Source of the DNA: CAVZTX01 sp963778375
GTDB taxonomy: Bacteria; Chloroflexota; Ktedonobacteria; Ktedonobacterales; Ktedonobacteraceae
Reading direction: 5' to 3'
NCBI GenBank assembly: GCA_963778375.1
Contig: CAVZTX010000016.1
Span: 186,001-250,000, forward strand
DNA: 64,000 nucleotides
The notes beneath the pieces are model-generated. The model had not been told where the DNA came from, made no database searches, and worked only from the letters and a program-made list of their open reading frames with translations. Every line of letters begins with the position of its first letter. Positions within the stretch are counted from its first letter, which is position 1. The position numbers were made by a program, and so were the translations under genes. Shown piece after piece: positions 54,707-62,124 of this stretch.

Positions 54707-54904
54707 AAGTTTTGATGGAGGACGGATAGAGAGGCGCTGATTGAATTCTATACCAATTCGCAAACGAATGTAGAACATTCAGATGGGGAAAGCTCGTCAA
54801 GGAATGGAGGCGTGAAGGAAGCGGCTGACGATTGTCGTAACGGCGCACTGCTCTGCGGATGCCGGAGGCCGCCTCTTCTCTCACGCCGGAAGCGCTATCG
54901 CAGA

Positions 54905-54949
54905 GGGAAAGAGCGGGCCATGACTCACGAACGGTGCCCACCCTTTCCC
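54905..54949. terminator. Strong hairpin between MFS and deazaflavin reductase genes
   Basis: A 14-nt arm at 54905-54918 pairs with 54936-54949 with two mismatches around a 17-nt loop. It sits immediately downstream of the minus-strand gene ending at 54952, and about 200 bp after the plus-strand MFS stop, so it could serve both convergent genes. The rest of 54707-54904 shows nothing else. Confidence 0.6.
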
Positions 54950-54951
54950 GC

Positions 54952-55422
54952 TCACGGCGACTCTTCTCCTGTTTGCTCGTAGGTCTGCTCCAAAGCCGAT
55001 TGGACGAGAAAAACCGGATGGGTCAGCACTTCACGCTCAAATTCCTCAAGCGAAGAATTCTCGGTGACGCCCAGATAAGGCAGGACCAAGAGAAAGCGGT
55101 ACATGCGAAAGATCACGGTAGGAACGCCTGGGGGACCAGAGCGCAACGCTTCCCGAAAGACGAGGGCTGCGGCTTCTGGCGGAAGCTCAATGGCACGAAT
55201 CTTTTCGCTGTGCCGTCTCTGGGTAAGTGTCGCCTCCCCTCGCGCCGCTCGGAGATTGCGTACCCAGTTCACGATCCCATACGAAGCGACCAGATAGCGT
55301 TTCTGCTCATGAATAAAAATGGCAACCGGGGTCACGATGAGCTTGCCACTTTTCCGTCCACGAACCGCGAGCAGTGAGAAACTCCACAGCTTAATGCCCA
55401 GGCGCAACAAAGATGTGGTCAT
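54952..55422 (-). CDS. Nitroreductase/quinone reductase family (DDN/DUF385) protein, 156 aa
   Basis: This matches the deazaflavin (F420)-dependent nitroreductase family: VRGRKSGKLIVTPVAIF, KRYLVASYGIVNWVRNLRAA and RGEATLTQRRHSEKIRAIEL. These split-barrel enzymes bind F420 and reduce quinones or nitro compounds. The N-terminus begins MTTSLLRLGIKLW, which seems about 10-15 residues shorter than usual. The upstream sequence is a remnant of another gene, so a deletion may have trimmed the start. Confidence 0.82.
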   Translation of the reverse strand: MTTSLLRLGIKLWSFSLLAVRGRKSGKLIVTPVAIFIHEQKRYLVASYGIVNWVRNLRAARGEATLTQRRHSEKIRAIELPPEAAALVFREALRSGPPGVPTVIFRMYRFLLVLPYLGVTENSSLEEFEREVLTHPVFLVQSALEQTYEQTGEESP

Positions 55423-55479
55423 GGTGTTGTTGATACGCACGAAAGTATTGACTCAATAAGGCTTTACCATACGATCTTT

Positions 55480-55612
55480 GCTCCTTGAGGAGACGAATCC
55501 ACCGCTCGATCAGTTCCTGCTGCTGTTCAGGTTTCGTCTCACAGACATTGATCACTGTCACCAGATTAGCCTCCCGAGAAAGATGATCTGGAGAAGACGT
55601 GCAATCTTGATG
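55480..55612 (-). pseudogene. Remnant of an antibiotic-biosynthesis-monooxygenase (ABM) domain
   Basis: On the minus strand, one frame reads EANLVTVINVCETKPEQQQE, then LIERWIRLLKEQ, which matches the start of ABM-fold monooxygenases. It then diverges (RSYGKALLSQYF) and runs into the reductase gene with no ABM core. It has no in-frame start codon. This looks like the N-terminal stump of a gene cut by a deletion that also trimmed the reductase. Confidence 0.55.
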
Positions 55613-55627
55613 ACAAAAATCTCCCTC

Positions 55628-56071
55628 CTATTGCTCGACGGCGAGCGTCGTCAGCAGGCTGATGGTGATGAGAGCTGAGACACAATGCATCACGATCATC
55701 GTCCAGAAGATGGGCAGGTTCATGCCCGTTGCAGGAAGCCAGTGACCAGCCAGTTGCAGGAGGGGATTCAGAAACGAGACCACCAGGGCAATACCTCCCA
55801 TGATCCGAAAGCTCCGAACAGGATGGCTGCTCACACGATCGACCAGCACAAAGGCGAGGAGGGCCAGTACCAGGAAGACAACGGTAGTGATAATGATCAC
55901 AGGTGCCTGCAAGTACGGAAAGCTCGAAGACACGCCGAAGAAGCTGACCGCGAACGAACGAACGACAAGATTCACCAACACCGCAAGAACGATTGTCAGC
56001 GGTCCAACCCACACGAGTTTGCGGGTCGCCACCCTTTCTTGGGGTGTTGAACGAGTGGAAGTGGATACCAT
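55628..56071 (-). CDS. DUF6069-like four-helix membrane protein, 147 aa
   Basis: Four hydrophobic helices: LTIVLAVLVNLVVRSFAVSF, PVIIITTVVFLVLALLAFVL, IMGGIALVVSFLNPLLQLA and FWTMIVMHCVSALITISLLT. The layout and the HPVRSFRIMGGIALVVSF loop fit the DUF6069 family, whose function is unknown. Divergent from the MocR-like regulator at 56300, which may control it. Confidence 0.7.
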   Translation of the reverse strand: MVSTSTRSTPQERVATRKLVWVGPLTIVLAVLVNLVVRSFAVSFFGVSSSFPYLQAPVIIITTVVFLVLALLAFVLVDRVSSHPVRSFRIMGGIALVVSFLNPLLQLAGHWLPATGMNLPIFWTMIVMHCVSALITISLLTTLAVEQ

Positions 56072-56208
56072 GTTCTTTTTCCTTAGACGTTACTATTGAA
56101 CCAGGTCCCCTCGACACAGGGCCGGTGCAAGGTGTAAACTGCCACAAAGGATAGTCAAAGCGCATTGCCTCCGTTTTCTATGGAAAGCATACCAGCATTA
56201 TGGACTTG

Positions 56209-56229
56209 TGCAAAGAGCCACTTTTTGCA
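56209..56229. promoter_or_regulatory. Candidate operator in the DUF6069/MocR divergent region
   Basis: TGCAAA at 56209-56214 and TTTGCA at 56224-56229 form a perfect dyad with a 9-nt spacer in the 228-bp divergent region. A GntR/MocR-type regulator is encoded next to it, which makes it the obvious candidate site. Confidence 0.4.
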
Positions 56230-56299
56230 ATAATTACTATGCCATTTAAACGTTTGGTCATGAATCTTACACCATGCGTCGATCACCAGGAGAGCGAGT

Positions 56300-57184
56300 A
56301 TGCCCAGGCGCGTTCAGCCAATTAATCGGCCAGAGATCAGACTGGATGCTACATTACCGGTGCCGCTCTACAAGCAGCTCTATGAGCGCCTACGCGGTGC
56401 CATCTTGACAGGGCAATTGGAGCGTGGAATGCGTCTACCCTCCACACGCACCTTAGCCAGTGAGCTGGGCGTGGCGCGCATGACGATTGCTCTGGCCTAT
56501 GAGCAGTTGGTGTTGGAGGGCTATCTGGAGAGCCGGGTAGGACAGGGGACGGTGGTCGCGCGCTCTTTGCCTGCGACGCTTTTCAACACTCAGAAGGGCA
56601 GCAAGCGGGAAGACCGAATAGACTCGGGGAGGGCTTCTTCCATCCACATAGCTTCGTGCCTGCGCCAGCTCAAGGACATCCCGTGGCCTTCCTATATCGG
56701 TACCTTCTCGAAAGTGCTCTTTCCCGCCTTGCGCCTGGGCTACCTGGTCACGCCCACCGAACTGATCGAGCCTTTGCTGACCATGCGGCGCTTTCTCGAT
56801 GTGCACCTTCCCATGTTGGAGCAGATGGCGCTCTTCGACTTTCTGCATGAGGGCCATTACGCCCGCCATCTGCGTCATATGCGTCACCATTACAAGCAGC
56901 ATCGCGATCTGCTTCAGAGCGAGCTGCAAACTCATCTGGGCGACCTGTTAGAAGTTCACGCTCCCGAGGTCGGGATGCATCTTGTCGGATGGCTTCCGCC
57001 TGGGAAAGATGATCGGCACGCCGCTAGTCTAGCCGCGCAGATAGGTATTCGGGTCCTGCCTATCTCCATCTACAGCCTCGAGCCACTATCTCGCGGGGGG
57101 CTGGTCTTTGGCTATGCCAGAACCGACGAAGAGGCTATCCCCCATGAGGTGAAAATGCTGGCAGCGGCGCTCGAACAACTCTGA
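56300..57184 (+). CDS. MocR/GntR-aminotransferase regulator with a large in-frame internal deletion, 294 aa
   Basis: Residues about 17-90 are a complete GntR winged helix: VPLYKQLYERLRGAILTGQL, RLPSTRTLASELGVARMTIA and GYLESRVGQGTVV. MocR proteins then have about 350-400 residues of class I aminotransferase. Here only the second part is present, from YIGTFSKVLFPALRLGYLV with the PLP-lysine (about residue 137). About 180 residues, including the usual PLP ring and phosphate contacts, are missing between residues about 100 and 130. The frame stays open. It is either a recently deleted gene or a shortened regulator that no longer binds PLP normally. Confidence 0.8.
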   Translation: MPRRVQPINRPEIRLDATLPVPLYKQLYERLRGAILTGQLERGMRLPSTRTLASELGVARMTIALAYEQLVLEGYLESRVGQGTVVARSLPATLFNTQKGSKREDRIDSGRASSIHIASCLRQLKDIPWPSYIGTFSKVLFPALRLGYLVTPTELIEPLLTMRRFLDVHLPMLEQMALFDFLHEGHYARHLRHMRHHYKQHRDLLQSELQTHLGDLLEVHAPEVGMHLVGWLPPGKDDRHAASLAAQIGIRVLPISIYSLEPLSRGGLVFGYARTDEEAIPHEVKMLAAALEQL

Positions 57185-57254
57185 CACACTGGATAGCTGA
57201 ATAGCATTAGAAAGCTTTGCTCAGATCAGATGAGTTTTTCTACACTGATTCGCC

Positions 57255-57992
57255 TTATCTTCTGTTTGCCGGATCCTTATCAGCCTGGAGGTCACGATGC
57301 GACTCTTTTCCTTGTGCAGGCTGCTGGCTATCTTTCTTCTCTGATTGATAGTCGTCAAGAGGTCCAGGCATAGCCTGTTCCGCTTCTTCCTCCAGTCGCT
57401 TCTCATTGCGGCGCAAGAAGATTAGTCCTGCGATGATAGCAAGTGCTGCCAGTATAAGCGCGATGATTCCCACCGTACCTGTCAGTCGATGCACATTGTC
57501 ACCAAGGATGTAGCCACCTAATCCATAGAGCGTTGCCCATACGATGCCACCGAGCGCGTTGAAGAGCAGAAACCGTCCCCACGGCATACGGTTGGTGCCA
57601 GCAAGGAAGGCCGCCCAGGCACGTAGGACGGCGACAAAGCGGCCAAAGAAGACGACTTTGCCTCCGTGTTTGCGGAAGAGATACTGACCCAGTTTCAGCT
57701 TGCGCTCATCGAGGCGAATGTAGTGACCATAGCGACGTAGCAAACGATAACCACCCTCGCGCCCAACCCAGAAGCCAAGGTTATCACCCAAAATTGCACC
57801 ACAGGCTGCCGCTACAATGACCAATGGAAGAGATAGTTTATGTGTCGTTCCCGCGGTAATGGCAGCAAGGAGGAGTATTGTTTCGCCAGGGAATGGAATA
57901 CCCGTGCTTTCAATGGCAACAAAGAACAGAATTGCCCAATAGCCGTAGGTTGTCAGTAGATGTGTCAGATCAGATGGGGAAATATGGAACAT
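57255..57992 (-). CDS. DedA-family membrane protein, 245 aa
   Basis: This is a DedA/VTT protein: YGYWAILFFVAIESTGIPFP, GETILLLAA, GDNLGFWVGREGGYRLLRRY, then FFGRFVAVLRAWAAFLAGTN (the conserved F/YxRxxP-type region with Arg) and FLLFNALGGIVWATLYGLGG. DedA proteins act as lipid (undecaprenyl-phosphate-type) scramblases or affect proton homeostasis. A charged C-terminal tail of about 50 residues follows. Start ATG 57992 is chosen because the extension to 58040 is Cys/Arg-rich and not family-like. It lies 60 bp downstream of the PRC-barrel gene. Confidence 0.9.
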   Translation of the reverse strand: MFHISPSDLTHLLTTYGYWAILFFVAIESTGIPFPGETILLLAAITAGTTHKLSLPLVIVAAACGAILGDNLGFWVGREGGYRLLRRYGHYIRLDERKLKLGQYLFRKHGGKVVFFGRFVAVLRAWAAFLAGTNRMPWGRFLLFNALGGIVWATLYGLGGYILGDNVHRLTGTVGIIALILAALAIIAGLIFLRRNEKRLEEEAEQAMPGPLDDYQSEKKDSQQPAQGKESHRDLQADKDPANRR

Positions 57993-58052
57993 TGCATGTC
58001 TACTTTCTCTGTTACATTCCTGGCACGTTACTGCACTCAAGGACTACATACC

Positions 58053-58571
58053 TTACCCTTGCAGAGATTGGGCCACATCATCAGGGATGACCAGTACATC
58101 CCGCCCCCAGCTTGTCACCTGTGCAGCGGAGAAGGTTGAATAATTGCCACTAATACGTTCGCGCAAACCTCTGGAAAGCTCGAAGGCGGATATGCGAAGG
58201 GCTTTAGGTGAGCTAGTATCAATCAGCACATCGCCAATACTGCCAACAAGCGTTCCACTTGCGCTCATGATTTTATATGAGAGCAGACTCTGACCGAGGG
58301 GGAGCGTCGCTACATGCTCATCTTCCGACTCGTTCCATAGTGCCTCTTCACTGGCAGCGGTAATCGCATCTTGTCCAATCGCGTCAACGTTGGCTACCAG
58401 TAACCCTTTATGTCCAAACAGTCCCGTCTTGACGCGAAGCGCGTAAATATTCTGTGAGCTTGGCACGAAGTAGAAATCATCGCATGTGCCTTCTTTTTTC
58501 CCGCCTGCGAGAGTGACGACAGCCAGGCCACGCAGTTCCGACCATTTTCGAGTTGTCTGAATATTGTCCAT
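58053..58571 (-). CDS. PRC-barrel domain protein, 172 aa
   Basis: Two PRC-barrel-like halves: KWSELRGLAVVTLAGGKKEG, then LRVKTGLFGHKGLLVANVDA, and later MSASGTLVGSIGDVLIDTSS. Such small beta-barrels occur in photosynthetic reaction-centre H subunits, RimM and many soluble regulators. ATG 58571 has AAGGA upstream; the frame is open to 58637. Probably co-transcribed with the DedA gene. Function unknown. Confidence 0.82.
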   Translation of the reverse strand: MDNIQTTRKWSELRGLAVVTLAGGKKEGTCDDFYFVPSSQNIYALRVKTGLFGHKGLLVANVDAIGQDAITAASEEALWNESEDEHVATLPLGQSLLSYKIMSASGTLVGSIGDVLIDTSSPKALRISAFELSRGLRERISGNYSTFSAAQVTSWGRDVLVIPDDVAQSLQG

Positions 58572-58792
58572 AGGATTGTTCCTTGCTAGAAAACGCGGTT
58601 TGGTAATGATACGTTTATAGGAGGTTAAGGGTGTCATCAGCGAGTTAGGCTGGCTTTATCTGGTGCTTTTAGTAATTGGCAAGAAGTATTCCTATCCCTT
58701 TTCCAAGGGCAGTTAGGGTAGAAGAGGTACCCGGACAGAATTTTTCCCTTGACGCTTGCTGTCTTCTGGAACGCTTTCGTTTTTATCAGAGA

Positions 58793-61732
58793 TCAACTAC
58801 ACACAGAATGTGTAGGAAACTGCGTCAGTGGTGGTGCACCTACCAGAAACTGTCCCAGCACCGCATCCATTTTGAAAAAATTATCTTTACCAAAGCACAT
58901 AACAACAGTTGCCTTGTCGATTACGCCCCCATCAGGCCCAAAAGAAATTGCTCCACTGACTCCTTGAAAGGCATTCTTGCCAGTTATCCCGCTTAAAATC
59001 TGCCAGAGATCACTTCCTCGGAGATCACTTCCCAGGAAAGGCCCTTTTGTAAGAGCCATGCCAGATGCATATAACAGAACAGAGATGGCATCATAGGGAA
59101 GAATATCGTTGCCGGAAGCACGATCGTACTCGTAAGCTCCAGTGGGATGTTGCTTTTGAGGGTCGTAAGCGGCTTTAAAGTCAGCGAAAAAAGGAGGTTT
59201 CTGTGCGGTGAGGCCGAGAAAATCCCACTCATCTGGATAGGCGCCGGCTGTAAAATGCAAATGACTTAGACCAGGATGCGCTGATGGAGGATATCCTTGT
59301 ACCAGGTATAAAGCATTCGGGCCTATAATTGGTGGATCGTTAGGTTGCACATGAGCGAGTAGTGTACCTGCGTCGGTAGAACGACCTGCAAAGTAGATTG
59401 CCTCAGGATGCTTGCTCAACGCATCTTGTAAGAGTGCGGGAAGCGTCTGCGGTTTCCCTGCTGTGTAATGCTCCGTGGCGATAATAGTATTACCATCACC
59501 TGTGAATGTCTGTGTGAAACCAGTGGCTATACCCCGACTTTGGTCATCCTTTGGATCAGAGAACAAGACGGCTGTCTTCGCATGCAAAGTCTTCTCAAGT
59601 GCCTGAGCACCAAGACTTCCTTGTCTTGCGCCACTTGCAACGACACGGAAGGAGTAGGAAGACCTTCCTGTTAACACGTCAGTACCTGTATTTGAGACCA
59701 TAGGGATATGTGCTGGTGCAAGAACTGTTAGCGCATTGAGCAATTGGGCGTCGAGGGTCCAGCCCATCACTCCTACAATCGTCTTATCTGTCTGTGATAA
59801 TTGTGCGATCTGCTTTGCCACAAATGTTGCATATGTTGGATCGCTACCGGAGTTTGCAATCAGGAGGTACACTTGCACACCATCAGGAAGCTTTTGTTTG
59901 CTGTTGTACTCTTCTTGCGCTATGTAAACGCCACGCAGGTTAGCTTGCCCAGTAGCGATACCACTTCCAGTGAGGGTTGTACCAATAACGACGGTGAGCC
60001 ATGGATGACCGGATTCGCGGACGCGTAAATCTTCCAAATAGATGAGAGCCTCAGCATCATTTGTATCTTTGGCAACTGCTTGTTGCCAAAGATAATTGGC
60101 AGAGTCAAAGTCATTGACTTTCGATTTGGCTGCTGCTTGAAGCTTAAGCGAACCATCAGGACGATTCGTATCAAAAGCAAAATTTCCATCGCTAATGCCG
60201 ATATACTCACCCGTAGGTGCCTTCACCGTGCAAACGCAAGTAGGAGGCTGCGAGAGAACGTTTTGGGCAGACCGAGAACTGCTAGCACTACCGTGAAGAG
60301 AGGAGAGGGCAAAGTACAAGAGAGGAAAGAGCAATAGAAGAAGGACGATTAAGCCAATTAGAGCAAGAGTGCGATTTTTCGGCCTATGACGAAGGCCAGC
60401 CCAGTTTGATACAGGTAGTGCCATATCTGACTGTTGCTGTATGGGAAGCAATTGATTTAGGGGGGTTGGTGGAGTGATTGGAAGGATTTCACGTACTGCG
60501 GGTTGCACAGTATACGGATTAGCAGATATCCCTATCGTTTCGACATTCCTGGCATTGTCTGTGAGACGGCTTGATTCTGTGGCTGATATGGTCGATAAGA
60601 TGCCGGTTTCTTCGGTTGATTTGACTGCGATAGTCAGAATCAATGCTCCCCTTGATCTACCATCATCAAGCAATTCACCTAGACCTTCGAGACGGATCTC
60701 TTGCCCATTCTGGGCATTTGCCGGGACAAATACTGTGACTTGTCGTCCTCCTGACAAGGATATGACACGTGAGGTGCCAACCTGTGCTTCTGCAGTGCTG
60801 ATAGCAAGTACCGCATAGTAGTCACTTTTAGTAGACGTATTTAAATGTGGCATATGCATCGAAGGACTAATTTGCAGAGCTTGCACCGTCTGATTAAAGG
60901 CATGTGCGAATGCGGTTATGGAGGCAAAACGCATGTTGGGAGCTTTCGCCAGCGCAGTCAAGAGGACAGTATCGATCTCTTTGGAAAGGCGTGGGTTGAA
61001 GGTACTGGGTGAAGTAGGCTGTGCAATAAGATGTTGATACATCATCTGCCCAAATCCTCCCTGAAACGGTGGATGCCCCGTGAGGAGTTCGTAGGTCATC
61101 ACGGCCAGCCCATATTGGTCTGTCGCAGGTACGGGTTTACCTTCCCATTGTTCGGGTGCCATATAGGTAGGCGTCCCACGAATAGATTGGCTCGTATCCG
61201 CAGTTGATGTTGCAAGTCTTGCAATCCCAAAATCAGCTAGCAATACATCAGGATAAGTCGGAGTTTCTGGTCTATGACGTATGAGAAAGTTTGAGGGTTT
61301 CACATCCTGATGGATAATCTGACGGGAGTGGGCATGTTGAAGTGCCCCTGCCGCTTGATGAACGATATGAGCTACTTCTTCTGTCGAGGAGGATTTCTCT
61401 GGGGAACGCTGACGTAAGCGATCTAGCAACGACCCTTCTTGACGGTAGGGCATTACTAGATAGACGAGGGTTATATTATTGAAATGATCCTCTCCATAAT
61501 CGAATAAAGGTAAGATGTGTGGATGATCCAACTGAGCAATGGCTTTTACCTCTCGTTGGAAGAGCCGGAGTTCTTCTCCATTGGCACCCGAACTTGTCTC
61601 GATTCGAATTACTTTGATAGCGACCTGCTGTCCAATACGTTCGTCTTCCGCCAAGTACACAAACCCCATCCCTCCATTACCAATCTGACGCAAGATTCGA
61701 TAGCGACCAATTTGATGCCCTTCCAATAACAT
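58793..61732 (-). CDS. Ser/Thr kinase - DnaJ_C-like - TM - TPR - periplasmic-binding-protein fusion, 979 aa
   Basis: Kinase residues about 10-270 are intact: IGNGGMGFVYLA, VAIKVIR, IIHQDVKPSNFLI (catalytic Asp kept), LLADFGIARL and YMAPEQW. Residues about 305-370 (SGGRQVTVFVPANAQNGQEI, then RLEGLGELLDDGRSRGALIL) resemble a DnaJ C-terminal substrate-binding domain. A transmembrane helix lies at about 452-477. Outside the cell come a TPR-like pair (515-560) and, from about 580 to the end, a type I periplasmic-binding domain of the branched-chain amino acid receptor group (LLIANSGSDPTYATFVAKQI, GVMGWTLDAQ, AVLFSDPKDDQSRG). This is a one-piece receptor with a solute-sensing head. Divergent from 62125. 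Confidence 0.85.
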   Translation of the reverse strand: MLLEGHQIGRYRILRQIGNGGMGFVYLAEDERIGQQVAIKVIRIETSSGANGEELRLFQREVKAIAQLDHPHILPLFDYGEDHFNNITLVYLVMPYRQEGSLLDRLRQRSPEKSSSTEEVAHIVHQAAGALQHAHSRQIIHQDVKPSNFLIRHRPETPTYPDVLLADFGIARLATSTADTSQSIRGTPTYMAPEQWEGKPVPATDQYGLAVMTYELLTGHPPFQGGFGQMMYQHLIAQPTSPSTFNPRLSKEIDTVLLTALAKAPNMRFASITAFAHAFNQTVQALQISPSMHMPHLNTSTKSDYYAVLAISTAEAQVGTSRVISLSGGRQVTVFVPANAQNGQEIRLEGLGELLDDGRSRGALILTIAVKSTEETGILSTISATESSRLTDNARNVETIGISANPYTVQPAVREILPITPPTPLNQLLPIQQQSDMALPVSNWAGLRHRPKNRTLALIGLIVLLLLLFPLLYFALSSLHGSASSSRSAQNVLSQPPTCVCTVKAPTGEYIGISDGNFAFDTNRPDGSLKLQAAAKSKVNDFDSANYLWQQAVAKDTNDAEALIYLEDLRVRESGHPWLTVVIGTTLTGSGIATGQANLRGVYIAQEEYNSKQKLPDGVQVYLLIANSGSDPTYATFVAKQIAQLSQTDKTIVGVMGWTLDAQLLNALTVLAPAHIPMVSNTGTDVLTGRSSYSFRVVASGARQGSLGAQALEKTLHAKTAVLFSDPKDDQSRGIATGFTQTFTGDGNTIIATEHYTAGKPQTLPALLQDALSKHPEAIYFAGRSTDAGTLLAHVQPNDPPIIGPNALYLVQGYPPSAHPGLSHLHFTAGAYPDEWDFLGLTAQKPPFFADFKAAYDPQKQHPTGAYEYDRASGNDILPYDAISVLLYASGMALTKGPFLGSDLRGSDLWQILSGITGKNAFQGVSGAISFGPDGGVIDKATVVMCFGKDNFFKMDAVLGQFLVGAPPLTQFPTHSVCS

Positions 61733-62124
61733 ATTTCAGCCTCATACTTTCTTGGTCATATATGTAGTTCTCTATTAAAAACAGATAAACCATGGAAGTG
61801 AAAGGGGATACCGATATCTAGTTTACCTCAACCTTTAAAAAAATACAAGGCCGATCTCTATCATATCAAGGATGCTATACCGATTTTGCAAGGTGTGAAG
61901 GTGATCTAGCAGGTTCTAAAGGTAAAATCTGCATCATATTCCTAATACCAAATACTCCTACCTACATAAAAGGAAACAGAAAATTCTACTGCCATGAAGA
62001 AAGATGAAGCATGATGCCTTTCAAAGGAAACAGTACTCCCGTCAATCCCTCTTTCTCCCACATGATATAATACTCTACATCCGGCACAAACATTCGTTCA
62101 CATATCGGGGAAGAGAGTAGCACC
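61733..62124. other. 392-bp divergent intergenic region with an 11-bp direct repeat
   Basis: AT-rich region between the two divergent kinase-fusion genes; no gene is supported. AAAGGAAACAG occurs at 61969-61979 and 62023-62033, 54 bp apart. This could be a pair of activator sites, and the region must hold promoters for both genes. Confidence 0.4.
62063..62071 (+). promoter_or_regulatory. Extended -10 promoter element
   Basis: TGATATAAT (TGn plus TATAAT) at 62063-62071 lies 54 bp before the ATG of the pseudokinase-helicase gene. There is no good -35 box, as is common with extended -10 promoters. Confidence 0.5.

Noticed and set aside
55566..56165. 199-aa minus-strand open frame over the DUF6069-like gene
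   Set aside because: It is in another frame of a clear four-helix protein and is rich in Arg, Ser, Cys and Gly, with no domain pattern.
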